From positions 59,078 through 123,077 of the forward strand of contig AVPN01000016.1 of NCBI GenBank assembly GCA_000695325.1: DNA of 64,000 nucleotides. Reading direction: 5' to 3'. The stretch's first letter is position 1; every line of letters begins with the position of its first letter. The stretch comes from Pleurobrachia bachei (Eukaryota; Ctenophora; Tentaculata; Cydippida; Pleurobrachiidae). A program made the position numbers and the translations under genes. Of the stretch, positions 35,269-44,943 are shown piece by piece. Below the pieces are notes generated by a model. It was not told the origin of the DNA and made no database searches. It worked only from the letters and a program-made list of their open reading frames with translations.

Positions 35269-36561
35269 CCAGGCTTTCTCATGCCATCCGATCGTCGGAG
35301 ATTAGCGGTCAAGGGAGTAGGAGCACCTGACTTCCTGGGGCCGGGGGTCCTGGGAGACTTGGGTGTCCTAGTCTTGGGAGCTAGGCCAGTCTTGGGAGCT
35401 AGGGCAGTCTTGGAAGATGGACCTGTCTTGGGAGATGGACGAGTTTTGGGCGGTAGGCCAGTCTTGGGAGATGGGCCAGTCTTGGGAGATGGACGAGTCT
35501 TGGGAGATGGGCCAGTCTTGGGAGATGGGCCGGAAAATGCAGAGATCACATTTGCCATCTTCTGGACCTTCTTGGAGGCAGAAACCAGTCTTGGGAGGTG
35601 GCCCAGAAAATGCAGAGATCACATTTGCCATCTTCTGGACCTTCTTGGAGGCAGAAGAGAAAGTTTCTTTGATAATCACTTCCATCCTTTCGTTCTGCGC
35701 TACAATTTTGTCATTTTCTTGAGCGACTTCCTCCACTTCATCGTCTAACTCTTCTACCTTTGCTTCGGCCTTGCAACGTTTTTCCCATTCGATCTTACAT
35801 TTGGCCTCCAACTCGGCATTTTTCTGTTTCAAACTCTCCAAAACAACTTGATTGTTACGGGTTTGATCGCGGACCCTCCTATTCTCAATCTTTAGATCCT
35901 CGCCTAGGGAATCCAAGAAGACATGTTCCTCAATTGTAGACCTAATATTATCCCTCAGGCCCATGACCTTTTCACTCTGTTCCCTGTATGTCTTTTCCAT
36001 ATCCCGGAGTTTCTTTTCTTGGGTCAGGTAATGCTCCTTTTGTTCAGTGTTATCAGGTCGGATCTCTGCTTCCACCTCCTTCTTCCTTTGCCAGGTGGCA
36101 AGTCGAGCGAGCTTGAACAGCAGCTGGATCTTGATCTCACGGAGACGTTCTTTAGCGTCGCAGATCTGATTTCCAGACACCTTTATCTTCTCCTTGATGG
36201 CCTGCTTCTCCTTGCTAAGTGCAGTACATTTCTTGTTGACAGCATCCAATTCTTGCTGTTTCTTGTTCGCGACGGCCTCCACCTCCGAGTAGTGTTCCGG
36301 TTTTATAACGATCTTCAGCTCATTGCCACAGCACTGCTTCACGCTAAAACTCTGTTCCCCGTTGTAACCCTCAGGTCTGATAACATAGTACGTATCTCCA
36401 TCAATCGTCTTTGGAGAGTCAGACAGTTTCTTAGAGGGACCTGCTGTCTTGGCAAGGCCTGATGGTCCGGGTTTGGCGGGTGAAGGAGGGGCAGGGCTAG
36501 ATCCTCCGGCTGCAGGCTCAGGGAGAACCTCCTCAAAAACTTCCTCCTGGCTGGTTGACAT
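35263..36561 (-). CDS. SPKT-repeat coiled-coil protein, upstream copy (intact N-terminus, frameshifted C-terminus)
   Basis: ATG at 36561 (MSTSQEEVFEEVLPEP). Residues 1-60 are acidic and Pro-rich, then YYVIRPEGYNGEQSFSVKQC with CCGNELKIVIKPEHY, then the same coiled coil as the downstream copy. A 73-bp local duplication (about 35534-35659) shifts the frame, so translation ends at 35368 after about 397 residues with an aberrant ISQDWPIS repeat. The original SPKT frame continues to 35263, where the next copy begins. An acceptor-like CACCCTCTGTAG|G lies about 63 bp before the ATG. Single exon. Function unknown. Confidence 0.72.
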
Positions 36562-36816
36562 ATTTGGTTGTAGTGACGCGTTTGGTAGTAAAAATCACGA
36601 ATTCAGTGTAATAAAAACATAAACCTACAGAGGGTGAGTTTGGTGTGATTAGTGATATGTGACTGGGTCAAGGTAGGTGGTTGTATGGGGTGGATGGGGG
36701 ATGATTGGGATGAATGAAACACATTGAACTGTTAAAGGGTCAATATGAAATGGTTGAAATAGTAAACATGTACACGAAATACGAATTAACACAAATTTTG
36801 GTTTGATAAAATCACT
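36562..36816. other. Short intergenic spacer
   Basis: 255 bp with no gene. On the minus strand it has GTGATTTTATC just after the 36817 stop and a pyrimidine tract with TAG before the next gene's ATG. Confidence 0.6.
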
Positions 36817-39693
36817 TTACTTCCAATTACCAGACTTGGAATAGGTCTTCTTGGACAAGGTGGTTTTGGTTTCAAGTTTAGCCTTGGCTTTCTTGGCTTC
36901 AGCCTTACGAAGGGCAGTCATACGGCTAATAAGGTTACTCTTGGTTTTGGATCTTGCCTCAGGAGCTGGACGTTCCCCCTTGACCAGTGGACTTTCTTGG
37001 GCTGCCTTAGCTATTTCTTGGAGTTCTGCCCTTTTCGCCTCTCCAGCCTCAACGATAGCTTCATGCTTCTTTTTGAAGATCTGATTGTACTCCTCCCTTG
37101 TGCAGTCAGGGTCAAGTATTACTTCTTGAATGTAGGAGTGAATTTGGGGATCTTCCAAAAATGTGATCTTTTTAGCGAGCTTCTTGTTGATGCTAACTAG
37201 GACCGAGTTGTCCTGCATGAGCTCATCAAGGGTATAATAAAGCTCTTGGTACGCCTCATACGCAGCAGCTGCGCTACCCTGGATCTCTTCACATTTGTCC
37301 TCAAGAGCTTCCTTCTTGCACCTGAGGGTGTTGAACTGACGGTCGGCCTGTTTGTTTATCTTCATCTTGTTTTCAACCTGGTTGCTCAGTTGGTTGGTCT
37401 GTGTCTCAATGATGTCCTTGGCGTCACTCAGTTTCTTCAATTCCTCCTCAAGTGCCGGCAAATCATTTTCTTGCTCCATCATAAGGTCTTCCAATTCAGC
37501 AATCAGTTTCTCCGGGGTTCCATAATCCTCCTTGAACCCAGAGACATAACCAATTTCCATACCGTCATTCAGTTCGTTCAGGGATTTCTTGGCCTTCTCA
37601 AGTTTGGCCTGAAGCTCCTTCTCCTCAGCAGCAAAGGCATCCTGATCGAAGTAACTTTCCTGAACAAATTCGGTAAGTTGCTGCCTGAGAGAACCCACCT
37701 CCAACTCGAGAACATGTAGCTCTTCATAGCTGGTATCTACTTGATCTTGTTTCCTGTCAATTACACCGACAATTGATTTGAAGGCAGGGGAAACATCAGC
37801 AGTTTCTGCGAAGAGAGTGCCAGTGATAACGCAGTCTCCGAGGCCACCGTAGGAGAACATTCGATCAGTGATGATCTTAATCTTCCCGCCCTTACTCTCT
37901 GAAAACTCAGACCTGGGCCCATCAAATACAACAGGGGAAAGAGACGCATCACCCCTTGCTTTATGTTTTCCTGTGCCGGTGAATTGTTTTCCAGGTCGAG
38001 CCAGAGACTGACGACCAGAGGCATGATTGAGGGCAAATTTGCCTGGTAGTCGAGAAGGCTCCTGAATAGATCTGGTAGATTCAAAGGCCTGCTGAGCAAT
38101 CCGTGCGTTCTCTTCGGACTCAGTTCGGCGAACCTCTTCATCATAGAAGTCCTCTGGTACCTCAGGGTACTCGTACAGAGGGTGCTTCTTGTAGAAGTTC
38201 TTGAGATACTCCCCTTGTTTATTTTTGACGAATTCTCCAAGTCCAGGTTTGAGAGGCTTTTTAACAAATTCATATTTACCCTCATTATACTTCGAAGGTT
38301 CTTTAATAAGGTCATGTTTAAGATCTACACCATATCTGTAGTGGTTGGAGATCATTTCATGCATAACATCTTCCATGTCCTCGTTCAATACATCATCGAC
38401 CTTGTACTTCATGACATCCTTACGCTGGGGACCGATAGGGCGATGCTCGGGGAAGAACCTTTCTCTTGCCTCCTCGTGTCCGAAAAGAATTCGAAGGGGG
38501 TGCCGTTTATCTTCCACCTCTTCATCACGATGGTTTGCGTACATCAGAGGAAAATCAGCCGCATTTTCCCAATAATCGCCGTACCTTTTAAGGGCTCCTT
38601 CTCTGGCCCAAGGGGTGGCTGCTGGGAAATACTCCTCCTGAAATCTGTCCACCACTTCAGTTGGTTGGTTGGTGATACTGATACCGTCCCCAAATTTGAA
38701 TTCTTTAATATCCTCTCCATTTTCATAAAAGGGTTGAGCTCCATTTGGGGTTTGGAATGCCATTTTCGGGGTGGCGTTATAGTCGTACGGATCGTATTCG
38801 CCATAATTAAACTCAGACTCATCTGACTCGCTCTCAGCCATTTTCCTTTCGAGTTCCTCAATCTCTTGATTCCATCTTCGTGGTTGAATTTCGGCATCCT
38901 CAGGAACGGGTCGGGGAGCATTCAGGTAATCTTCTATATCGTCCCAAATAGATTTAGGAATAACCTCCTGCTCAGTCCCTTCAATGTCATCAGCCACTGT
39001 GGGACGATCCTCCTCAGCTAGCGTCAATTCGATATCGTCAGCTGATGTGGGAAGATCCTCCTCCACAGTTAGCCTCCTTTGGAAATCGTCAGCCAATGTA
39101 GGACTATTCTCCTCCTCAGTTATTATCCTTTCAACTTCGTCAGACTCTGTGGGACGATCCTCCTCGCCAGTTATTATCCTTTCAATTTCTTCAGCCACTG
39201 CGGGACGAACCTCCTCCTCAATTAATATCCTTTCAATTTCTTCAGCCACAGTGGGACGAGCCTCCTCCTCACTTGGTATAGTTTGGATTGTTTGCTGTGC
39301 CTTTGGTTTTGGCTTTATTATTGGCTTTGGCTTTATGAGACGATTATTCTCTGTCCTGGGAGTATTCATGTAAGTTTCCAAATCATCCCAAATCGATGTA
39401 GGACGATCCTCCTCCTCACTTTCACTCCTTTCAATATCGCCAGCCGTTGTGGGACGATCCTCCTTCTCTTTTATTATCCTTTCAATTTCGTCTTCCACTG
39501 TGGGACGATTCTTCACCCCAGTTATCAGGCTTTGATGTTTTTTGTAAAAGTAATCATCGCCAGCCGTTGTGGGACGACTCACAGTTGACCTCCGTGGAGT
39601 ATCGTCAGCCGTTGTGGGACGATCCTCCTCCTCCGCGGTCGCCGTAGTCAATATGTCTTGAACATGTTTTTGGTAAAAGGCATCGCCAGGCAT
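36817..39693 (-). CDS. 958-residue acidic-repeat coiled-coil protein
   Basis: Single exon from ATG 39693 (MPGDAFYQKHVQDIL). Residues about 20-260 hold roughly eleven units of an acidic repeat, consensus EEE(D/A)RPTxADDIERII. Two units carry a SIWDDLETYM / SIWDDIEDYL variant. A middle region (about 300-540) is Tyr- and Asp-rich with no known domain. SKGGKIKIITDRMFSYG (about residue 605) matches the motif of the neighbouring coiled-coil genes. A coiled coil (about 650-880) and a Lys/Ala-rich basic tail follow. I do not recognise the family. On position and motif it belongs to the local paralogous cluster and may be a filament or axonemal structural protein (inference). Confidence 0.78.
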   Translation of the reverse strand: MPGDAFYQKHVQDILTTATAEEEDRPTTADDTPRRSTVSRPTTAGDDYFYKKHQSLITGVKNRPTVEDEIERIIKEKEDRPTTAGDIERSESEEEDRPTSIWDDLETYMNTPRTENNRLIKPKPIIKPKPKAQQTIQTIPSEEEARPTVAEEIERILIEEEVRPAVAEEIERIITGEEDRPTESDEVERIITEEENSPTLADDFQRRLTVEEDLPTSADDIELTLAEEDRPTVADDIEGTEQEVIPKSIWDDIEDYLNAPRPVPEDAEIQPRRWNQEIEELERKMAESESDESEFNYGEYDPYDYNATPKMAFQTPNGAQPFYENGEDIKEFKFGDGISITNQPTEVVDRFQEEYFPAATPWAREGALKRYGDYWENAADFPLMYANHRDEEVEDKRHPLRILFGHEEARERFFPEHRPIGPQRKDVMKYKVDDVLNEDMEDVMHEMISNHYRYGVDLKHDLIKEPSKYNEGKYEFVKKPLKPGLGEFVKNKQGEYLKNFYKKHPLYEYPEVPEDFYDEEVRRTESEENARIAQQAFESTRSIQEPSRLPGKFALNHASGRQSLARPGKQFTGTGKHKARGDASLSPVVFDGPRSEFSESKGGKIKIITDRMFSYGGLGDCVITGTLFAETADVSPAFKSIVGVIDRKQDQVDTSYEELHVLELEVGSLRQQLTEFVQESYFDQDAFAAEEKELQAKLEKAKKSLNELNDGMEIGYVSGFKEDYGTPEKLIAELEDLMMEQENDLPALEEELKKLSDAKDIIETQTNQLSNQVENKMKINKQADRQFNTLRCKKEALEDKCEEIQGSAAAAYEAYQELYYTLDELMQDNSVLVSINKKLAKKITFLEDPQIHSYIQEVILDPDCTREEYNQIFKKKHEAIVEAGEAKRAELQEIAKAAQESPLVKGERPAPEARSKTKSNLISRMTALRKAEAKKAKAKLETKTTLSKKTYSKSGNWK

Positions 39694-40227
39694 TGTGGTA
39701 CAAGTTGTGATACAGTCAATAAATGGTGGACATAAAACCTATAAAATGAGGTGAGTGGGTGAGATAAGGTACTGCAAGGTGATCAGCAGTGACTGGGGAA
39801 GGGATGAACAAAAGTGGTCAGCAGTGACTGGGGGAGGGATGAACAAAAGTGGTCAGCAGTGAGTGGGGAAGGGATGAGCAAAGGTGGTCAGCAGTGAGTG
39901 GGGAAGGGATGAAGAAACGGATCAGCAATGAGTGGGGGAGGGATGAACAAAAGTGGTCAGCAGTGAGTGGGGAAGGGATGAAGAAACGGATCAGCAGTGA
40001 GTTGAGAAGGGATGAACAAAAGTGGTCAACAGTGAGTGGGGAACGGATTTCAACAAAGTGGTCAGAAGTGAGTGGGATGGTGTGCATAGAAGTGGTCAGC
40101 AGCGGATAGGTAGTCGTGGGGTGAAAATGAAACACAATCTCAAATGGATGTAAATATTAAAAGACGGTAAATGGTTATAATGGCTCACTCTACTCTCTCA
40201 TAAAATCAAAGTCTGTACAATGGATCT
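39694..40227. repeat. Spacer with about 33-36-bp minisatellite
   Basis: The 534-bp spacer holds seven to eight degenerate units (GGGAAGGGATGAACAAAAGT + GGTCAGCAGTGAGTG) from about 39780 to 40085. The remainder is AT-rich. An acceptor-like CTCATTTTATAG|G lies about 47 bp 5' of the 39693 ATG on the minus strand. Confidence 0.85.
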
Positions 40228-40899
40228 TTAGTGACGAAAGTGGCTCTTGTGGATACCAGCGGAACCCTTGGCTAGTTTCTTGCATTCGGCAGCGAGAAGC
40301 TTGTTTCTGGCCTGCATACGGTCCAGTACCAGCTTGGAGTGTTTGCTCTTGTAGACGGCCCGGGTGTATTCCCCGATAACTTCCTCCAACTTTGCCTCGT
40401 AAGCCACCATTTCCTCTTCCAGAGCCTGCTTGTCCTTGGAGACCTTCTTCAGCTCCTTTTCTTGGATGGTAATCCGACCTGCAAGGTCCTCGAAGTAGGA
40501 GTTCACCCGGGTGTTGTCCTTGGACTCTGTGAACTCTCCATTGAGCTTCTTCTGCACGTACGCCAGCTTCGTATCAATGAAGTCTCGTCGCATGGCCATG
40601 AACAATGCCCTGTTCCGTTTGATCTCGAACTGGCTGGTGTCAAGAGCAGCACGCTCGCTGAGGTCAGCACGGGTAGTCTGGATGTCCTTGTGCTTCTTGT
40701 GAAGGGCCTCGATCTCAGTTTGTTTGGCGTCTAGTGCTTCCAAGAGAGCCTGTTTCTTCTCCTGGGGGTTCTGAGTGGCATAACTGGGGCAGTTCACCAC
40801 CTTGATCTTTCCTCCACAACAGGTGTCAAACTCAAGAACCTGCTCTTTGTTTCCAGTAGGAGCCTCAGCATAGAAAACTTGGGTCTTGTCAGATGCCAT
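40228..40899 (-). CDS. Coiled-coil protein K (223 residues)
   Basis: Single exon. MASDKTQVFYAEAPTGNKEQ leads into CCGGKIKVVNCPSYA (about residues 27-41) and then an almost continuous coiled coil (TEIEALHKKHKDIQTTRADL; KELKKVSKDKQALEEEMVAY), ending in basic KSKHSKLVLDRMQARNKLLA and GIHKSHFRH. The N-terminal 185 residues are identical to those of the next gene upstream (41876). A 5' acceptor-like ATCTATGTAG|G lies about 26 bp before the ATG. Function unknown; its family resemblance to the SPKT and 416-residue neighbours is by motif. Confidence 0.8.
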   Translation of the reverse strand: MASDKTQVFYAEAPTGNKEQVLEFDTCCGGKIKVVNCPSYATQNPQEKKQALLEALDAKQTEIEALHKKHKDIQTTRADLSERAALDTSQFEIKRNRALFMAMRRDFIDTKLAYVQKKLNGEFTESKDNTRVNSYFEDLAGRITIQEKELKKVSKDKQALEEEMVAYEAKLEEVIGEYTRAVYKSKHSKLVLDRMQARNKLLAAECKKLAKGSAGIHKSHFRH

Positions 40900-41147
40900 T
40901 GTTACAGTCTATAGTCATAAACCTACATAGATGAGTGTGTGCTGTGAGTGAATGGGTGGAAGTGGCATGTTGCTTGAATGGGGGTTGGAACTTGAATGGG
41001 ATAATGGATTGACACAAAAACAAACAAACAAAATGTTGGACACAACTTTGAAATTCAATGAATAAAAGGGGTGAAATGACATGAATTACTAAACACACTC
41101 TGTACATGGTTTTGTTTTGCTAAAATAAGTCTCTCGGATTCAAATAT

Positions 41148-41876
41148 TTACTTCATCATGCTGGCGATACTTCCCCTGTGCACCTGGGAGTGACGTCGGT
41201 ATTTCTTCAGCTTATTCTGGTAGTAATGAGCATCCCGGGCAGACACATCTTCGTATGGTAGGTTCACCTCAGCCATTGGGTTGGGTGCAGCCTCCTTCTT
41301 TCGGTGAGTCTTGTAGAGAACATCCTTGTAGACGGCCCGGGTGTATTCCCCGATAACTTCCTCCAACTTTGCCTCGTAAGCCACCATTTCCTCTTCCAGA
41401 GCCTGCTTGTCCTTGGAGACCTTCTTCAGCTCCTTTTCTTGGATGGTAATCCGACCTGCAAGGTCCTCGAAGTAGGAGTTCACCCGGGTGTTGTCCTTGG
41501 ACTCTGTGAACTCTCCATTGAGCTTCTTCTGCACGTACGCCAGCTTCGTATCAATGAAGTCTCGTCGCATGGCCATGAACAATGCCCTGTTCCGTTTGAT
41601 CTCGAACTGGCTGGTGTCAAGAGCAGCACGCTCGCTGAGGTCAGCACGGGTAGTCTGGATGTCCTTGTGCTTCTTGTGAAGGGCCTCGATCTCAGTTTGT
41701 TTGGCGTCTAGTGCTTCCAAGAGAGCCTGTTTCTTCTCCTGGGGGTTCTGAGTGGCATAACTGGGGCAGTTCACCACCTTGATCTTTCCTCCACAACAGG
41801 TGTCAAACTCAAGAACCTGCTCTTTGTTTCCAGTAGGAGCCTCAGCATAGAAAACTTGGGTCTTGTCAGATGCCAT
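41148..41876 (-). CDS. Chimeric coiled-coil protein K/L (242 residues)
   Basis: Residues 1-185 equal protein K. At EYTRAVYK the sequence switches to DVLYKTHRKKEAAPNPMAEV and a tail (SARDAHYYQNKLKKYRRHSQ) that belongs to the 42241-43491 gene type. The switch occurs at a shared CTTGTAGA (about 41325-41332). About 240 bp of 5' flank is also shared with gene K. It is best explained as a recombinant of tandem neighbours. The frame is intact, so a hybrid protein can be made. Confidence 0.82.
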   Translation of the reverse strand: MASDKTQVFYAEAPTGNKEQVLEFDTCCGGKIKVVNCPSYATQNPQEKKQALLEALDAKQTEIEALHKKHKDIQTTRADLSERAALDTSQFEIKRNRALFMAMRRDFIDTKLAYVQKKLNGEFTESKDNTRVNSYFEDLAGRITIQEKELKKVSKDKQALEEEMVAYEAKLEEVIGEYTRAVYKDVLYKTHRKKEAAPNPMAEVNLPYEDVSARDAHYYQNKLKKYRRHSQVHRGSIASMMK

Positions 41877-42240
41877 TGTTACAGTCTATAGTCATAAACC
41901 TACATAGATGAGTGTGTGCTGTGAGTGAATGGGTGGAAGTGGCATGTTGCTTGAATGGGGGTTGGAACTTGAATGGGATAATGGATTGACACAAAAACAA
42001 ACAAACAAAATGTTGGACACAACTTTGAAATTCAATGAATAAAAGGGGTGAAATGACATGAATTACTAAACACACTCTGTACATGGTTTTGTTTTGCTAA
42101 AATAAGTCTCTCGGATTCAAATATTTACTTCATCATGCTGGCGATACTTCCCCTGTGCACCTGGGAGTGACGTCGGTATTTCTTCAGCTTATTCTGGTAG
42201 TAATGAGCATCCCGGGCAGACACATCTTCGTATGGTAGGT
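41877..42240. other. Spacer carrying a copy of the K/L 3' end
   Basis: 41877-42100 repeats the 5' flank of gene K. 42050-42240 repeats 41067-41262, that is, the tail-coding 3' end of the K/L gene. This is the original C-terminus of gene L, now out of frame with it. Confidence 0.8.
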
Positions 42241-43491
42241 TCACCTCAGCCAATCAGCCATTGGGTTGGGTGCAGCCTCCTTCTTTCGGTGAGTCTTGTA
42301 GAGCACATCGGCAGATCGTCCCGACAGCTCCTCATACTTTTGTCGGAGTTCCTGGTTCTGTCGTTTCAGAGCATCAAGAGCAGCGGCATCCCTTCGTTCT
42401 TCCTCCTCCAAGTTCTTCACCTTTTTGCTGATTGCGCCAATGTTAGTCTGCATCTTTGCCTTCTTCTCCACAGCATGGCGCAACTTGGCGGTCTGATCTG
42501 CAATGAGGGCCCTGTGGTCGTTGGTCCTTTTGGCGACTCGTTTCATCAGAGTTCCCAGCTGATCAGCAAACTTGACATATTCGTTGTGACCGGATCTCTT
42601 GCCCATATCGACCATTTTCTCCAAGTTCTCCAGGTTTTCAATACCAGTGGCAATACGGGCCTTCAGCTTCGCTACCAGCGCCACCTCTCGTTCCTTCATG
42701 CTGGCGGTGGTGGTGATGATTTTACTGATCTTGAACACTTCGTCATTACCCTTGCTGATCTTCTTGTAGTACATCTCGATCTCGTCCTGTTTCAGACGGG
42801 CAATCTTGATGAGACTTGCCATCAGACCAGTGGGATCTTCATCTTCATTATCACCCATGTAGATTGGCTGGGTGATGATCTGGATGTTCTTTCCACAGCT
42901 TTCTCCAAAGTTGTTTCCATACCCAGGTGCACTGCTTTTCTCCTGGAGGGCCCAAATCACAAGAAGATCATCGTTTCCGAACTCCACGACATCCTCAATA
43001 TCCACAACAGACCGGAGTTCTTTCAGCCTCTGTTCTCTTTGGTCCTTTTTGATGAAAGAGAAGGGTTTCTCCTGCTCTGTCAGCTCAATCAAGTACTTCA
43101 GCTGTTCCCTGGGCAGGATCAAGTCATCATTCTTAGCCTGGTCACCGAACTCGACAAGTTTGGCGTTGGGGAAACTGTGGATCTGCCAGATAGGAAGACT
43201 GCTCTCCATCTCCTGCAGCTTGGGGTATACCTTCTCAAAGGTGGCATTTGAGTACCAGGTGTACGCTCGGTCCTGGACTGTAAGACGTTCCATAACAGCC
43301 TGAAGCTCAGGGGTGATCTCAGGAATGGAATTATCCTCGAGGTCCTCTTGGTCAACCTGCTCTATGATAGCATCCAGGATTTTGTCTTCCTGGGCCTCCT
43401 CAGACCAGTCGTGCTCAATTCCGAGGAGCTGGAGAACCTTGTCAACTTCATCCTCAATGTCGTAAATCAGTTGGTCGGGGCGGGTAGCCAT
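42241..43491 (-). CDS. Coiled-coil protein L (416 residues, altered C-terminus)
   Basis: Single exon, ATG 43491. An acidic N-terminus (QLIYDIEDEVDKVLQLLGIE) leads to TPELQAVMERLTVQDRAYTW, SCGKNIQIITQPIYMG (about residues 195-210) and a coiled coil (ARLKQDEIEMYYKKISKG; RRDAAALDALKRQNQELRQK). An 8-bp insertion (AATCAGCC, about 42253-42260) next to a repeated CAGCC changes the frame, so the protein ends MADWLR instead of the MAEVNLPYEDVSAR tail that is still readable downstream. Closely related to gene Y. A TAG acceptor-like site (CACTGTATAG|GATTC) is about 18 bp 5' of the ATG. Confidence 0.78.
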   Translation of the reverse strand: MATRPDQLIYDIEDEVDKVLQLLGIEHDWSEEAQEDKILDAIIEQVDQEDLEDNSIPEITPELQAVMERLTVQDRAYTWYSNATFEKVYPKLQEMESSLPIWQIHSFPNAKLVEFGDQAKNDDLILPREQLKYLIELTEQEKPFSFIKKDQREQRLKELRSVVDIEDVVEFGNDDLLVIWALQEKSSAPGYGNNFGESCGKNIQIITQPIYMGDNEDEDPTGLMASLIKIARLKQDEIEMYYKKISKGNDEVFKISKIITTTASMKEREVALVAKLKARIATGIENLENLEKMVDMGKRSGHNEYVKFADQLGTLMKRVAKRTNDHRALIADQTAKLRHAVEKKAKMQTNIGAISKKVKNLEEEERRDAAALDALKRQNQELRQKYEELSGRSADVLYKTHRKKEAAPNPMADWLR

Positions 43492-43622
43492 GATTAGTAA
43501 ATAGAATCCTATACAGTGAAGAGGTGGAGTGAGTGGCTAGGAAAGTTAAAAGAGGGGAGGGGAGTATAAATTACAAAGTTAACAGTGAAAGGGGGAAAAC
43601 TTTTTGAACGTTGGCAATTAAA

Positions 43623-44783
43623 TCAATGATAACGATCAGAGAAATTCACTTTATCACTAAAAGTCAATGATTCAATGATGGAATGCAATCTATCAAATCG
43701 AGAAAAGAGTGTATCCAGCTTGGCCTGCCGGGCAGTTTTCCAAAGTGAAAAGGCAACTGGGTCATACACATCAAGGTCTGACGAAGAAGAGCTTGTTGCG
43801 TCAGAATCGATCCATTTTACAACTCGTTGATGCGACGCTGAATGATTTTTTATGCTCGATTTGAAAGGTTTATCCTTTTGGACTGAAGAGACTGACTGAA
43901 CTGATGTTACTTGCAGAGGCTCAAGCCGAATGGACTGCTTGGAAACTTGTGAAAGATCCGGTTCGGGAATGGACATAAACTGGCTGAAGGAGAGTCTCGA
44001 AATATCCGATTTGTTCTTTTCTTTTAAGTGAGGCTGGGGTGTAATTCCAAGGACTAGCTCTTCACTACTGTCTGTTTCGGATTGTTCAGCTGCTGCAGAC
44101 GATGCGTGAAGGGAAAACTTATCCTGAAGAACCCGACTAGATATACGCGGTGGGACAAAAGCAGAGTTGAGAAGAAGACTGGAACTAGCATTGACGGAGC
44201 TTAAAGAGTTGTTTGGTGCTCTGATGTTTGACGATGATAGATCTGAAGAAGCAGTGGCGATCTTTGAGCAACTGAAAGTGTTTGTAATAGATCGTTCACT
44301 TTTAGTGGGCCTGGGACCACTTGAGATATTGGTAGGATGGGACGGTACATGCAAGGACTCGTTCGAATCTGAAACCCACTCACTATCGGGATCAGAAGCC
44401 ATACTTTTATCTGACTTGCCAGAGATTGAAATAGCCGTTCGAAGTTTTGATTCCAGGTTGGAAAGATATCCGGACACAGTCTTAGCTATCGATTCTGACG
44501 ACTCCTCTGAGCTTAGTTTCCCTTGGTCTGCGAGCCGTTTCCAGGTTGACCGAGACTGTGAATTAGACAAACGGTTTGAATTTAGCTCATCGTTATTAGG
44601 ATTAACATCGGTATCTGAAAGCTGTTTCTGATCAGTTACTGCGTCTGAGATTGTTCGACTCACAGCAGGCTCTGAAAGTCGACGTTTCTCTTGAAGGCCA
44701 TGTTGCACCTTGAAGCGTTCTTCCTCGACAGATTGATTGCTATGAGATACTGGGAGCAAGTCATGGTCAGGATCAATGTCCAT
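43623..44783 (-). CDS. Ser-rich protein (386 residues), unrecognised
   Basis: Single exon from ATG 44783 (MDIDPDHDLLPVSHSNQ). About 20% Ser, largely disordered, with several SDSNES/SSSSSD acidic-Ser clusters that look like kinase targets. The C-terminal about 55 residues are more ordered: KWIDSDATSSS, then YDPVAFSLWKTARQAKLDTL and a short helix, weakly like the C-terminal helices of its neighbours. CTACCTTTTAG sits immediately 5' of ACCATGG. The first about 20 codons are repeated as a fragment at about 45660-45720. Function unknown. Confidence 0.75.
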   Translation of the reverse strand: MDIDPDHDLLPVSHSNQSVEEERFKVQHGLQEKRRLSEPAVSRTISDAVTDQKQLSDTDVNPNNDELNSNRLSNSQSRSTWKRLADQGKLSSEESSESIAKTVSGYLSNLESKLRTAISISGKSDKSMASDPDSEWVSDSNESLHVPSHPTNISSGPRPTKSERSITNTFSCSKIATASSDLSSSNIRAPNNSLSSVNASSSLLLNSAFVPPRISSRVLQDKFSLHASSAAAEQSETDSSEELVLGITPQPHLKEKNKSDISRLSFSQFMSIPEPDLSQVSKQSIRLEPLQVTSVQSVSSVQKDKPFKSSIKNHSASHQRVVKWIDSDATSSSSSDLDVYDPVAFSLWKTARQAKLDTLFSRFDRLHSIIESLTFSDKVNFSDRYH

Positions 44784-44943
44784 GGTCTAAAAGGTAGCAA
44801 GCTTGAAAGGAAGTGTAGGGGATGGGGGGATGGGGTTTGGGGAGCGGAACCACTAAATGCATTTTGAAAGATGGTGAAATAATAATCAATTTGTAAAGGA
44901 CAGTCAAATATGGCTCAGCCACTATAAAATCACGAATCTCGAA

